Below, one piece after another: positions 1 through 11,077 of a stretch of DNA of 64,000 nt. How positions within the stretch are numbered: position 1 is the first letter of the stretch; the number at the start of each line of letters is the position of its first letter. This stretch comes from Euzebya tangerina. GTDB lineage: Bacteria; Actinomycetota; Nitriliruptoria; Euzebyales; Euzebyaceae. The translations under genes were made by a program, and so were the position numbers. The notes beneath the pieces are model-generated. The model worked only from the letters and a program-made list of their open reading frames with translations. It was not told where the DNA came from and did not search any database. Location of the stretch: assembly GCF_003074135.1 (NCBI RefSeq), contig NZ_PPDK01000001.1, forward strand, positions 930,001 to 994,000, in the 5' to 3' direction.

Positions 1-723
1 CTGATCGACGACATCCAGTTCCTGGAGAAGGCCGAGCGGACCCAGGAGGAGTTCTTCCACACCTTCAACGCCCTGCACCACGCCGAGAAGCAGATCGTCC
101 TCACCTCCGACCGCCCACCGCGGCAGCTCGAGCGCCTGGAGGCGCGACTCGTCACCCGCTTCGAGATGGGTCTGCTCACCGATGTGCAGCCACCCGACCT
201 CGAGACACGACTCGCCATCCTCCGGCGCAAGGCGGACATCGATGACGTCGCGGTGCCAGGCGACGTGCTGGAACTGATCGCGGGGCGCATCTCGACCAAC
301 ATCCGGGAGTTGGAGGGGGCGCTCATCAGGGTGATCGCCGCTGCCAGTCTGTCCAAGCAGCCGGTGACCATGAGCCTGGCGGAGACGGCACTCAAAGACG
401 TCTTCCCCGAGGCCCGGACCGGCGACATCACCGCCGAGCTGATCATCGACGAGACCGCCACCTACTTCAACCTCACGCCCGAGGAGCTGTGCTCCAAGAA
501 GCGAACCCGCTCTCTGGTCAACGCGCGACAGATCGCCATGTACCTCACCAGGGAGCTGACGGAGCTGTCCCTGCCGAAGATCGGTGAGGCCTTCGGAGGT
601 CGTGACCACACCACCGTCATGCACGCGAACAAGAAGATCACGAAGCTGATCAAGGAACGGGCCGCCACGTTCGAGCAGATCCAGGATCTGACCAGTCACA
701 TCAAGCTGCGTGCCCGGGGTTGA
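1..723 (+). CDS. dnaA: Chromosomal replication initiator DnaA (5'-truncated by window)
   Basis: The frame is open from base 1, so the gene runs in from the left and only the C-terminal 240 residues are seen. The fragment begins in the AAA+ domain at the Walker B stretch (LIDDIQF), continues through the sensor regions and the lid, and ends with DNA-binding domain IV carrying the DnaA signature [11 protein letters not shown] at about bases 595-627. DnaA binds 9-mer boxes and melts the origin; such boxes follow directly downstream. Identification is certain; the N-terminal domains cannot be judged. Confidence 0.98.
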   Translation: MIDDIQFLEKAERTQEEFFHTFNALHHAEKQIVLTSDRPPRQLERLEARLVTRFEMGLLTDVQPPDLETRLAILRRKADIDDVAVPGDVLELIAGRISTNIRELEGALIRVIAAASLSKQPVTMSLAETALKDVFPEARTGDITAELIIDETATYFNLTPEELCSKKRTRSLVNARQIAMYLTRELTELSLPKIGEAFGGRDHTTVMHANKKITKLIKERAATFEQIQDLTSHIKLRARG

Positions 724-772
724 GCCGTCCTCCGCACGTCCGGGCAGGTCACCGATCCGTCCACAGCCACCA

Positions 773-792
773 TGTGGACAACCTGTCGACAA
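773..792 (-). promoter_or_regulatory. Paired DnaA boxes (left part of oriC)
   Basis: TGTGGACAA at 773-781 is the reverse complement of TTGTCCACA, the actinobacterial DnaA box, with no mismatch. Two bases further, TGTCGACAA at 784-792 has one mismatch in the same orientation. Confidence 0.7.
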
Positions 793-927
793 CCTCGCGC
801 TGTGCACACGCGACGAGGCAGACTGTGCGAACACCACATGGCATTCAGGGAACTACACGAGTGCCACACACGAGCTGCACATCACTACACACACGACGAA
901 GAGGCTGCTGACCAGGCACAACGCGCG

Positions 928-936
928 TTGTCCACA
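928..936 (+). promoter_or_regulatory. Perfect DnaA box TTGTCCACA
   Basis: Exact match to the actinobacterial consensus. It lies 14 bp before the CTACAA-rich low-GC run at 951-978, the arrangement expected for a box that anchors DnaA next to the unwinding element. Confidence 0.75.
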
Positions 937-1046
937 GGTACTGACAGCCCCTACAACTACAACTACATCTTGTACATACGAGTCCTTCTCAACCCCGTAG
1001 GCCGATCTCGCGGTGGATATCGCATCCCCGCGACCAGGAGTAGACG

Positions 1047-2168
1047 ATGAAATTCAGGGCGGAACGCACCGAGTTCGAGGAAGCCATCAAGTGGGTTCAG
1101 CGAACCGTCGGTGAGCGGGTCAGCTTCCCCGCGATGGCCGGCATCAAGCTCAGCCTCTCCGGTGACGTCGTCACGCTCTCCTCCACCAACGGGCAGGTCG
1201 ACTCCGAAGTCGAACTCACCGTCCAGGGCGAGCGTGACGGTGGGGCGCTGGTGTCCGGCAAGCTCCTCTCCAATGTGGTCCACCTGCTGCCGAACGATGC
1301 GGTCGAGCTCGACGTCTCCGGTGACGCCCTGCACATCACGTGCGGTCGCGCCAGCTTCGAGCTGCGGCTGATGATGCTGGAGGACTTCCCCCAGCTGCGC
1401 GTTCCGGCAGAGGATGCTCCAACCGCAACCCTGAAGGCGCAGGAGTTCTCCGATCTGGTGGGCCAGGTCGCGAAGTCCGCCAGCACCGAGGACGCGCGAG
1501 CCGTCCTGACCGGCGTCAAGCTCGAGGCGGGTGGTGGATCGTTCACCGCCTCCGCCACCGACTCCTACCGGCTCGCGATTCGGTCGATCCCCTGGGAGGG
1601 AGAGGGAGAGATGACCGCGCTGGTGTCCCGGCGCGCGCTCGACCAGGCCAAGGCCGCGGCCGACATGCTGGGCAACGACGTCACCATGGTGCTCGAGCCC
1701 AGCTACGCCACGTTCTCCTTCGCCGATCGCCGGCTGGTCTCGACCCTGATCGAAGGGAAGTACCCCGAGGTCCGGCAGCTCATCCCCGATGGGTTCGAGC
1801 GGCGCCTCCGGGTGGATCGACTGGCCCTCGCCGAGGTCGTTCGTCGAATCGCGGTCGTAGGTGAGGCCGACAAGTCGATGACGCCGGTCATCATGGAGAT
1901 GGCGGGCAACAGCGTCGTGGTCAAGGCTGACTCCTCGGAGGCCGGCCAGGCCGAGGAGTCGCTGCCCGTGGAGCTGGAGGGTGAACCGTTGACCATCGCC
2001 TTCAACCCCCGCTTCCTGATCGACGGGCTGGACGCCCTCGGTGGCGACCAGGTGAGCTTCGAGTTCCGCGACGAGCTGAAGCCGGCCATCATGCGCCCGC
2101 CGGCGCCGGAGCAGGGTGACGACGAGCCGGAGGACTTCCTGTACCTGCTGATGCCCGTCCGCGTCTGA
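1047..2168 (+). CDS. dnaN: DNA polymerase III beta sliding clamp
   Basis: The 373-residue product is the normal length for a bacterial beta clamp and reads through the three clamp domains, starting MKFRAERTEFEEAI and ending with the family-typical C-terminus (YLLMPVRV). The ATG at 1047 is preceded by AGGAG at 1036-1040, six bases away. The ring-shaped dimer tethers polymerase III to DNA and is also a binding platform for repair and replication factors. It follows the origin and precedes recF, as in most Actinobacteria. Confidence 0.98.
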   Translation: MKFRAERTEFEEAIKWVQRTVGERVSFPAMAGIKLSLSGDVVTLSSTNGQVDSEVELTVQGERDGGALVSGKLLSNVVHLLPNDAVELDVSGDALHITCGRASFELRLMMLEDFPQLRVPAEDAPTATLKAQEFSDLVGQVAKSASTEDARAVLTGVKLEAGGGSFTASATDSYRLAIRSIPWEGEGEMTALVSRRALDQAKAAADMLGNDVTMVLEPSYATFSFADRRLVSTLIEGKYPEVRQLIPDGFERRLRVDRLALAEVVRRIAVVGEADKSMTPVIMEMAGNSVVVKADSSEAGQAEESLPVELEGEPLTIAFNPRFLIDGLDALGGDQVSFEFRDELKPAIMRPPAPEQGDDEPEDFLYLLMPVRV

Positions 2169-2190
2169 TCGCCACCTCCCGCGTGCCTCG

Positions 2191-3372
2191 GTGAGGCTCA
2201 CCACGCTCCAACTCCTCGACGTCCGCAACTACGAGCGGGTCGACCTGACCCTCCAGCCCGGCGCCACGCTGTTCGTCGGCCCCAACGCCCAGGGGAAGAC
2301 GAACCTGTTGGAGGCGGTTGGCTACCTCACCCTCGGACGCAGCCATCGCGTCTCCAGCGACCAGGCGTTGGTCCGCGCGGGCACCGCCGCGGCCGTGATC
2401 CGGGCGGAGGCACGGACTGACGACGGACAGCGCGTCGAGGTGTCGGTCGAGTTGCGACAAGGTCGCAACCGCATCCAGGTCAACGGGCAACCCATGCAGC
2501 GCATGGCGGATGGCTTCGGGCTGATCAGGTCGGTCATGCTCGCGCCGGAGGACCTCTCGCTGGTCCGGGGAGACCCCAGTGACCGGCGCCGGTTCCTGGA
2601 CGACCTGCTCGGTGGTCGCCGGGCCACGTTCCTCGGCGTGCGCAGCGACATGGACCGCGCGCTGGCCCAGCGCAACGCGCTGCTCAAGGACGGGCGTGCC
2701 AGCGGCCGCCTGCCACTGGATGTGTTCGACGTGTGGACCGACACCTACGTCAACAGCGCAGCCACGGTCCTGGCGGCGCGGCTGGCTGGCGTCCACGCCC
2801 TCACCGATCCGGTTCGGGAGGCCTACCGGGATCTGGTCGCGGCAAGTCCCGAACAGGACGTCTCTCGCTTGCCAGTCCTGCGATACGAGATCTCCAACGG
2901 TCGGTCCGTCGAGGGTCGGACCGGGACCGCGGTGCCCGACCCCGCGGCGCTGGCGCAGGAGCTTCGAGCGTCGCTGGACGAGCGTCGTGCCGATGAGCTG
3001 CGGCGCGGGACCACGCTGATCGGCCCGCACCGCGACGAGCTGTTCCTGGGCATCGGTGAGCTGCCGGCGAAGGGGTACGCCAGCCACGGCGAGCAGTGGT
3101 CGCTGGCGCTCTCGCTCAAGCTCGCGGCACACGCCGTCATCGGGGAGGTGGGTGATGAGCCAATCGTCCTGCTGGATGACGTGTTCGCCGAGCTGGACGA
3201 GTTTCGGCGGGGTCGCCTGGCGGCACGGTGCGCGGCCTTCGACCAGGTGCTCGTGACCTCTGCGATGGGGACCGAGGTCCCGCTGGAGGGGATGCGGTTC
3301 GCCGTCCACGGCGGTACGGTCACCCGCCCGCCCACGGACTGGTCCGCAACTGGAGGACCAGCGGAACTCTGA
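2191..3372 (+). CDS. recF: Recombination/replication repair protein RecF
   Basis: The 393-residue protein has the RecF layout: Walker A GPNAQGKTN at residues 30-38, a coiled middle section, and a C-terminal ABC-type Walker B region (VLLDDVFAELDE). It is an SMC-like ATPase of the RecFOR pathway that loads RecA at gapped DNA. The start is GTG at 2191, 22 bp after the dnaN stop, giving the conserved opening MRLTTLQLLDVRNY. Likely co-transcribed with dnaN and the DUF721 gene. Confidence 0.97.
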   Translation: MRLTTLQLLDVRNYERVDLTLQPGATLFVGPNAQGKTNLLEAVGYLTLGRSHRVSSDQALVRAGTAAAVIRAEARTDDGQRVEVSVELRQGRNRIQVNGQPMQRMADGFGLIRSVMLAPEDLSLVRGDPSDRRRFLDDLLGGRRATFLGVRSDMDRALAQRNALLKDGRASGRLPLDVFDVWTDTYVNSAATVLAARLAGVHALTDPVREAYRDLVAASPEQDVSRLPVLRYEISNGRSVEGRTGTAVPDPAALAQELRASLDERRADELRRGTTLIGPHRDELFLGIGELPAKGYASHGEQWSLALSLKLAAHAVIGEVGDEPIVLLDDVFAELDEFRRGRLAARCAAFDQVLVTSAMGTEVPLEGMRFAVHGGTVTRPPTDWSATGGPAEL

Positions 3373-3382
3373 GGATCCCCCT

Positions 3383-5936
<2,554 letters not shown>

Positions 5937-5985
5937 TCGCCCGTACCCGTGAGCCACCCCGAGCCGCTAGCCAGAGAGTCCAGCC

Positions 5986-8592
5986 ATGTCTGATGTGACC
6001 CCACCTGTCGACGAGACGCCCGGCGACCCCGAGCAGCCGTTCGTCGAGACCTTCGAGCCCGTCGAGATCGAGGATGAGCTCCAGCGCTCCTACATCGACT
6101 ACGCGATGTCGGTCATCGTCGGCCGCGCGCTGCCCGAGTCGCGAGATGGTCTGAAGCCGGTTCACCGCCGCATCCTGTTCTCCATGTGGGAGGGCGGCAT
6201 GCGGGCCGGGACGCAGCACCGCAAGTCGGCGGCGGCCGTCGGCGACGTGATGAAGAAGTACCACCCGCACGGGGACTCCTCGATCTACGACGCCCTGGTC
6301 CGCATGGCCCAACCGTGGTCGATCCGGTACCCGCTGGTCGAGGGGCACGGCAACTTCGGCTCGGTCGACGGTGACCCTCCGGCAGCTATGCGCTACACAG
6401 AGGCACGTCTCTCTCCGTTGGCTATGGAGCTTCTCCGTGACATCGAGGAGGAGACCGCCGACTTCGTCGACTCCTACGACGGCAGCGAGATCGAGCCGCT
6501 CATCCTGCCCAGCCGCTTCCCCAACCTGCTGGTCAACGGCTCGGCTGGCATCGCGGTCGGGATGGCCACGAACGTCCCGCCGCACAACCTGACCGAGATC
6601 TCCAATGCGGTGATCGCCCAGATCGAGAACCCGCAGATCACGCTGGACGAGCTGATGGAGATCGTCCCCGGGCCCGACTTCCCGACCGGCGCGTTGATCA
6701 TGGGTGTGTCCCCCATCCGGGAGGCCTACGAGACCGGCCGCGGCAGCATCCGCATGCGCGCCGTGGTCGACATCGAGGAGACCAAGAGCGGCGGCGAGCG
6801 GCTGGTCGCCACCGAGCTGCCCTACCAGGTCAACAAGGCCAACCTGGCCCTCAAGATCGCCGATCTGGTCGAGTCGAAGCGCATCACCGGCATCCGCGAC
6901 ATCCGCGACGAGTCCAACCGCAAGGGCAACCGCCTGGTCATCGAGCTGAAGCGGGACGCCAATGCCCAGGTCGTCCTGAACCAGCTGTACAAGATGACCC
7001 AGCTCCAGGACACCTTCGGGGTCATCAACCTCTCGCTGGTGAACGGCGTCCCCCGGACGATGGGCCTGAAGGACACCATCGCCCGGTACATCGATCACCA
7101 ACTCGACGTCATCACCCGGCGGACCGAGTACCGGCTGCGCAAGGCCCGCGAGCGTTCCCACATCCTCGAAGGCCTCATCGTCGCCCTGGACAACCTGGAC
7201 GACGTGATCGCGCTGATCCGGGCTTCGGCCTCCGCTGAAGCCGCCTCGCAGGAGCTGCAGTCTCGCTACGACCTGTCCGAGATCCAGGCCCGCGAGATCC
7301 TCAACCTTCCGCTGCGTCGTTTGGCCGCCCTCGAACGACAGCGCATCCTGGACGAGTACGCCGAGCTGCAGGAGCGCATCGCCGACCTGGAGGACATCCT
7401 GGCCAAGCCGGCCCGGGTCCGCGAGATCGTCAAGACCGAGCTGGCCGAGATCCGTGACAAGTTCGGCGACGCCCGGCGCACCCGTATTCGCCCCGGGGAC
7501 GGGGACCTCGACATCGAGGACCTGATCCCCGAGGAGGAGATCGTCGTCACGATCACCCAGGGTGGGTACATCAAGAGGGTCAAGGCGAGCGAGTACCGCA
7601 CCCAAAGGCGTGGCGGGAAGGGCATCACCTCGGGTGCCCTCAAGGACGAGGACATCATCTGGGACCTCTTCTCCACCTCCACGCACCACTGGGTGCTGTT
7701 CTTCACCTCCACGGGCCGGATGCATCGGATCAAGGCGTGGCAGATCCCGGAGAAGAGCCGGACCGCCCGCGGGGTCTACCTGGCCAACGTGCCAGGCTTG
7801 GAGCTCGACAAGGACGAGTTCGTCCGGACCGTCGTCCACCTCGAGAGCCTCGAGCAGGAGGACAAGCACCTGCTGTTCACCACGAAGAAGGGGCTGGTCA
7901 AGCGGACCCGGCTGGAGGAGTACGACTCGCCTCGGTCCACGCTGATCGCGATCAACCTGCGGGACGGCGACGAGTTGATCGATGTCCGCCTCACCAGTGG
8001 CTCCGACGACATCATCCTGGTCAGCAAGAAGGCCCAGTCGATCCGCTTCACCGAGACCGACGCGCGAGCCATGGGGCGCGGCGCATCGGGCGTGAAGGGC
8101 ATGGACCTGGCGGAGGAGGATGAGGTCCTGGCCTGCGCCATCGTGCAGGAGGAGGGCTACCTGGTCGTCATCACCGACGAGGGGTTCGGCAAGCGAACAC
8201 CGCTGGAGCGCTACCCCACCCAGCGGCGCGGCGGCAAGGGCGTGCGGACCGCAAAGCTCTCGGATGCCCGTGGCAGCCTCGTCGGTGCTCTGGTGGCCGG
8301 GTACGAGCAGGAGATCTTCGTCGTCACCGACCGCGGCACGATCATCCGGATGGACGTCAAGGACGTCCGCCCGACCGGTCGGTCGACCCAGGGCGTGCGG
8401 ATCATGACGCCGAAGGCCGGAGCCAAGGTCGTCAGTGTCGCCAAGGTCATGGAGATCGAGGACGACGAGCTCGGCGGCGAACCGGATGCGGGCGGGTCCG
8501 ACGGTCCCGACAACGAGGAGGTCCACGGTACGCCGGACGGCCTCGCGGATGACCCGGGGGAAGACGGGGATGACCTGGGGGAGGAGGAGTGA
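5986..8592 (+). CDS. gyrA: DNA gyrase subunit A
   Basis: The 868-residue protein has the catalytic tyrosine at about residue 137 (AAMRYTEA), which makes the transient DNA phosphotyrosine bond. The quinolone-determining region reads [13 protein letters not shown], with both the serine and aspartate that favour drug binding, so susceptibility is predicted. The C-terminal beta-pinwheel has two exact GyrA boxes, QRRGGKG at about 540-546 and 746-752; two box-like motifs are also known in mycobacterial GyrA. The tail is acidic (about the last 45 residues). Start ATG 5986. Confidence 0.98.
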   Translation: MSDVTPPVDETPGDPEQPFVETFEPVEIEDELQRSYIDYAMSVIVGRALPESRDGLKPVHRRILFSMWEGGMRAGTQHRKSAAAVGDVMKKYHPHGDSSIYDALVRMAQPWSIRYPLVEGHGNFGSVDGDPPAAMRYTEARLSPLAMELLRDIEEETADFVDSYDGSEIEPLILPSRFPNLLVNGSAGIAVGMATNVPPHNLTEISNAVIAQIENPQITLDELMEIVPGPDFPTGALIMGVSPIREAYETGRGSIRMRAVVDIEETKSGGERLVATELPYQVNKANLALKIADLVESKRITGIRDIRDESNRKGNRLVIELKRDANAQVVLNQLYKMTQLQDTFGVINLSLVNGVPRTMGLKDTIARYIDHQLDVITRRTEYRLRKARERSHILEGLIVALDNLDDVIALIRASASAEAASQELQSRYDLSEIQAREILNLPLRRLAALERQRILDEYAELQERIADLEDILAKPARVREIVKTELAEIRDKFGDARRTRIRPGDGDLDIEDLIPEEEIVVTITQGGYIKRVKASEYRTQRRGGKGITSGALKDEDIIWDLFSTSTHHWVLFFTSTGRMHRIKAWQIPEKSRTARGVYLANVPGLELDKDEFVRTVVHLESLEQEDKHLLFTTKKGLVKRTRLEEYDSPRSTLIAINLRDGDELIDVRLTSGSDDIILVSKKAQSIRFTETDARAMGRGASGVKGMDLAEEDEVLACAIVQEEGYLVVITDEGFGKRTPLERYPTQRRGGKGVRTAKLSDARGSLVGALVAGYEQEIFVVTDRGTIIRMDVKDVRPTGRSTQGVRIMTPKAGAKVVSVAKVMEIEDDELGGEPDAGGSDGPDNEEVHGTPDGLADDPGEDGDDLGEEE

Positions 8593-8632
8593 CCCGACCG
8601 AACGGTCTGCCGGCCACGAGCGAGGAAGCGGT

Positions 8633-8638
8633 TAGACT
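8633..8638 (+). promoter_or_regulatory. Probable -10 element TAGACT for the DUF3566 gene
   Basis: TAGACT lies 9 bp before the ATG at 8648. If used, transcription would start at or next to that ATG, implying a leaderless mRNA; otherwise translation would begin at the GTG at 8699. No clear -35 is seen. Confidence 0.35.
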
Positions 8639-8647
8639 CACCGGCGT

Positions 8648-9085
8648 ATGTCCACGACACAACGGGCCACTCGTGCTCGAGGGAACGGCAGGAACAGCGT
8701 GAGCACCCAGGCTCCGACGCGTGAGCGCGTCCGCACCGGTCAGGTGGTCCGTCGCCGCGCCACCGTGCGGCGTGTGGACCCGTGGTCGGTGCTCAAGCTC
8801 TCGGTGATCTTCTACTTCTGCTTCCTGCTGGTGGTCATGCTCGGCCTGGCCGTCTTCTGGTCGGTCGTGTTGCGGATCGGGATCATCGACACGCTGACCA
8901 GCTTCCTCAACGATCTGCAGCTCACGCTGGTGATCAACGGGTCAAACATCGCCCGGGCGATCTTCCTCCTGGGGCTGCTGAACGTGGTGCTCTGGACGGG
9001 TATCAACGTGTTCCTGGCCTTCCTCTACAACCTGGTCTCAGACCTGCTCGGAGGGCTCCGGCTGGAGCTGGCAAGCGAGGAGTAG
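8648..9085 (+). CDS. DUF3566 transmembrane protein
   Basis: A 145-residue membrane protein typical of the gene after gyrA in Actinobacteria. A basic N-terminal section of about 45 residues is followed by a first hydrophobic segment (FYFCFLLVVMLGLAVFWSVVL), a loop, and a second one (AIFLLGLLNVVLWTGINVFLAFLY). Function is unknown; conserved linkage with gyrase genes suggests a housekeeping role. The start is either ATG 8648 (leaderless, see the -10 at 8633) or GTG 8699, which has AGGA upstream and would give 128 residues. Confidence 0.85.
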   Translation: MSTTQRATRARGNGRNSVSTQAPTRERVRTGQVVRRRATVRRVDPWSVLKLSVIFYFCFLLVVMLGLAVFWSVVLRIGIIDTLTSFLNDLQLTLVINGSNIARAIFLLGLLNVVLWTGINVFLAFLYNLVSDLLGGLRLELASEE

Positions 9086-9091
9086 GCGCCG

Positions 9092-9097
9092 TACACT
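9092..9097 (+). promoter_or_regulatory. Probable -10 element TACACT for tRNA-Ile
   Basis: TACACT lies 18 bp before the first base of tRNA-Ile. The same hexamer lies 27 bp before tRNA-Leu at 27687-27692, supporting use as a tRNA promoter -10. No convincing -35 is seen. Confidence 0.4.
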
Positions 9098-9115
9098 CCT
9101 CTGCTCCGCACGTGC

Positions 9116-9189
<74 letters not shown>

Positions 9190-9195
9190 CGGGGA

Positions 9196-9315
9196 CCGAC
9201 TCGCTGCGCTCGCGGTGGACGTCCCTCGCCTGCCGGCTCGCTCCGTCGTCCCCGTGGGCAAGCCCAGGTGTTTGCCTCCGGCGGGCGTTCGGGCCACGCA
9301 GGCCCAGCGTGTTCG
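9196..9315 (+). repeat. tRNA-trailing direct repeat, copy 1
   Basis: About 120 bp starting CCGACTCGCTGCGCTCGCGG a few bases after tRNA-Ile. It recurs almost identically 153 bp downstream (9349-9469) and in diverged form after tRNA-Ala (9861-9998). It contains small perfect hairpins: GGGC-AA-GCCC at 9256-9265 and GGGCC-ACGCA-GGCCC at 9291-9305. The stems suggest structure in RNA or a palindromic interspersed element. Confidence 0.85.
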
Positions 9316-9348
9316 GCTCAGGGGCTGGTCGTCGTGGGCGGTCTGGGG

Positions 9349-9469
9349 CCGACTCGCTTCGCTCGCGGTGGACGTCCCTCGCCTGCCGGCTCGCTCCGTC
9401 GTCCCCGTGGGCAAGCCCAGGTGTTTGCCTCCGGCGGGCGTTCGAGGCCACGCGGGCCGAGCGTGTTCA
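9349..9469 (+). repeat. tRNA-trailing direct repeat, copy 2
   Basis: Second copy of the 120-bp unit, with only a handful of substitutions and one 1-bp length change relative to 9196-9315. The hairpins are kept. Together the two copies fill most of the gap between tRNA-Ile and the DLW-39 gene; predicted ORFs through here are repeat artefacts. Confidence 0.85.
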
Positions 9470-9487
9470 GTGGTTGTTGGTTCTGAT

Positions 9488-9593
9488 GGGCGGTCTGACC
9501 TGGGCGTGGCCTGGTCTGGTGGGTGGACTTCACGCCCGCAGGGCGGGGGAAGTCCACCCACCTCGCCTTGGCGGCGCGTCACGTCAGACCCCC
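9488..9593. other. Large composite hairpin before the DLW-39 gene
   Basis: An outer stem GGTCTGAC (9492-9499) / GTCAGACC (9583-9590) encloses a perfect 13-bp stem GGTGGGTGGACTT (9518-9530) / AAGTCCACCCACC (9550-9562), whose loop has its own CGCCC-GCA-GGGCG stem (9533-9545). There is no U-tract. It may terminate or process the tRNA-Ile transcript, or be a structured RNA or DNA element. Confidence 0.6.
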
Positions 9594-9665
9594 GCGCCCG
9601 TCGTGCCCGAGGCCTGGTCGGGCGCTATATTCACAGTCCGATCCCACAGGAGCGTGACTCACACG

Positions 9666-9779
9666 ATGAAGAAGTTGTTGCTGGTCCTGGCGGCCCTGAC
9701 CGCCGGAGCCCTGGCGCTCAAGCGCCAACGGGACCGCGAGCTCGACGAAGCGATCTGGGAAGAGCCACGCGACCTCTAA
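9666..9779 (+). CDS. DLW-39 family small protein
   Basis: A 37-residue peptide: a short hydrophobic stretch (LLLVLAALTAGALAL), a charged segment and an acidic end containing DEAIWEE. This matches the DLW-39 family of tiny actinobacterial proteins found between the gyrA-linked tRNA-Ile and tRNA-Ala, exactly its position here. AGGAG is at 9648-9652, somewhat far (13 bases) from ATG 9666, and a TATATT -10-like hexamer is at 9626-9631. Probably anchored by its N-terminal segment; function unknown. Confidence 0.8.
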   Translation: MKKLLLVLAALTAGALALKRQRDRELDEAIWEEPRDL

Positions 9780-9789
9780 CTCCATATCT

Positions 9790-9862
9790 GGGGCCATAGC
9801 TCAGTTGGTAGAGCGCTGCCTTTGCAAGGCAGATGCCGGCGGTTCGATTCCGCCTGGCTCCA
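9790..9862 (+). tRNA. alaT: tRNA-Ala (TGC)
   Basis: A complete 73-nt cloverleaf: acceptor GGGGCCA pairs with TGGCTCC (one G-U), TAGCTCAG in the D-arm, anticodon TGC at 9823-9825, and GGTTCGATTCC in the T-arm. CCA is not encoded. Confidence 0.97.
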
Positions 9863-9998
9863 CGGGCGACGACTCGCCTTCGGCTTCGCGTAGCGTCAGT
9901 TGCAGCCTCGCTGCCCCTTCCGCCTCCCCCGTGGACGAGTCCAAGTGTCCTCCACTTCGCTCGGGTCGTTCACGGCCACGCAGGCCAAGCTGGCTCGG
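9861..9998 (+). repeat. Diverged third copy of the tRNA-trailing repeat
   Basis: Directly after tRNA-Ala the sequence CACGGGCGACGACTCGC mirrors the tRNA-Ile flank CACGGGGACCGACTCGC. The later part (CCGTGGACGAGTCCAAGTGT ... GGCCACGCAGGCCAAGC) matches the second half of copies 1 and 2 with many substitutions. No gene is seen between 9863 and 10109. Confidence 0.6.
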
Positions 9999-10109
9999 TA
10001 GGCGCTCGATTCGTGAGCCGGTGAGAGTCAGTCACGCCCACGACCGCGAGTGCACTCGCTGGGCTGGAGGCAACGGGGCACCCCGCGCCCGCGCCTCTAC
10101 CCTGGCGGC

Positions 10110-10643
10110 ATGGCCACCGACGTCGTGCTGCGAGCCTTCACCGAGGAGGACGTGACCGGGTTCAAGCGGTACTGGGACCAGCTCGAGCCGGCCACCGACC
10201 GGGACGGCATGAGCTACGCGAGCACCACGAAGGACGACCAGAGCTTCGCCGAGGACGGCTTCCTGAGCGACGAGCGGGGTCGTCTGGCGGTGATCGCCGA
10301 CGGGACCTTTGCTGGGTTCGTCGGTTGGCGCCGCCGCCAGAACGCCGGGAACAGCATGGCCTGGTGCTGGAACATCGGCGTGGGGATCCTTCGGGATCAC
10401 CGTGGCCAGGGCATCGGCACCGCCGCCCAAGCCCAACTGGTCGACTACCTCTTCGCGACCACACCCGTCGAGCGGATCGAAGCCTCGACCGACGAGGAGA
10501 ACCTTGCGGAGCAGCACGTCCTGGAGTCCCTCGGCTTCACCCGCGAAGGTGTCCTCCGGGCCGGCAACTTCGCCCAAGGCCGCTGGCGCGACATGGTCAT
10601 GTACAGCATCCTCCGCAGTGAGCACCAGCGAGGCGACCGGTGA
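10110..10643 (+). CDS. GNAT-family N-acetyltransferase (RimJ/RimL type)
   Basis: A 177-residue single-domain acetyltransferase. The acetyl-CoA-binding region is visible as WNIGVGILRDHRGQGIGTAAQ, followed by ERIEASTDEENLAEQHVLESLGFTREGVLR, a pattern of RimJ/RimL-like enzymes that acetylate protein N-termini or small amines. The substrate cannot be inferred. ATG 10110 is chosen because upstream residues in the open frame are arginine/proline-rich and non-conserved. It overlaps the next gene by 4 bases, suggesting coupled translation. Confidence 0.85.
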   Translation: MATDVVLRAFTEEDVTGFKRYWDQLEPATDRDGMSYASTTKDDQSFAEDGFLSDERGRLAVIADGTFAGFVGWRRRQNAGNSMAWCWNIGVGILRDHRGQGIGTAAQAQLVDYLFATTPVERIEASTDEENLAEQHVLESLGFTREGVLRAGNFAQGRWRDMVMYSILRSEHQRGDR

Positions 10644-10963
10644 AGCGCCTGATCCTGGTCGTCGTCCTCGCCGGGTTCGTTGCCGCCTTCACCGGCCAGA
10701 TCCCGATCGAGTGGGTGCTCGCCCCGCTCCTCGGCCTGTTCATCTACGCAGTTGGCGTCGCCTCTCTCGGATCCCTGAGGCGGGGAGCCTCCTACATCCC
10801 GGACGGACCTCCCGAACCCGTCGACCCAGCCGAGGAGCGGGTCAGCTACTACTGCACCGGCTGTGGGGCAGAGTTGCTCCTGCTGGTCCGCGGATCAGCG
10901 ACGGCCCCCCGCCACTGTGGCGAGAAGATGCACGAACGCATCGAGACGCCACGCCTCAACTGA
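10640..10963 (+). CDS. Small membrane protein with a C-terminal zinc ribbon
   Basis: A 107-residue protein of unknown function. Two hydrophobic segments (LILVVVLAGFVAAF and VLAPLLGLFIYAVGVASL) lie before a cytoplasmic-looking tail with YYCTGCGAELLLL and RHCGEKM, giving a CxxC plus HC pair able to hold zinc. GTG 10640 overlaps the preceding acetyltransferase stop (GTGA). It converges on crgA, and the gap between them holds a DnaA-box cluster. Confidence 0.7.
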   Translation: MKRLILVVVLAGFVAAFTGQIPIEWVLAPLLGLFIYAVGVASLGSLRRGASYIPDGPPEPVDPAEERVSYYCTGCGAELLLLVRGSATAPRHCGEKMHERIETPRLN

Positions 10964-10969
10964 GGCGGG

Positions 10970-11051
10970 TTGTCCACAGTTGTGGAGAAAACTGTGGATC
11001 AAACAACACACTCGTAGTACACACCGTGTGGCCATCCACAGCTGAGGACAA
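10970..11051. promoter_or_regulatory. Cluster of DnaA boxes in a convergent intergenic gap
   Basis: Within 82 bp there are TTGTCCACA (10970-10978, perfect), TGTGGAGAA (10981-10989, one mismatch), TGTGGATCA (10993-11001, one mismatch to TGTGGATAA), CCATCCACA (11032-11040, two mismatches) and TGAGGACAA (11043-11051, one mismatch). The gap is between the 3' ends of convergent genes, so these are not promoter sites. The cluster is denser than the one in the dnaA-dnaN gap. It could be a second origin element or a DnaA-binding/titration site. Confidence 0.65.
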
Positions 11052-11077
11052 CCTTGGGGACACCGCCCCGAGGACCG

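Larger units (their letters stand above)
724..1046. other. dnaA-dnaN intergenic region, probable oriC
   Basis: This 323-bp gap holds two perfect actinobacterial DnaA boxes: TGTGGACAA at 773-781 (minus orientation) and TTGTCCACA at 928-936 (plus), plus a one-mismatch box TGTCGACAA at 784-792 and weaker ones (for example 757-765). After the 928-936 box come a GC-rich spacer and then a low-GC run at 951-978 built on repeated CTACAA units, a plausible unwinding element. The dnaN ribosome-binding site AGGAG is at 1036-1040. The dnaA-dnaN gap is the usual actinobacterial origin; short predicted ORFs here are not credible. Confidence 0.8.

Noticed and set aside
963-2228. Long minus-strand ORF over dnaN
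   Set aside because: Antisense open frame caused by GC-rich codons; dnaN on the plus strand is complete and conserved.
9196-9469. Direct repeats considered as a CRISPR array
   Set aside because: Only two long units of about 120 bp, with internal hairpins and no repeat-spacer periodicity; no cas genes nearby.
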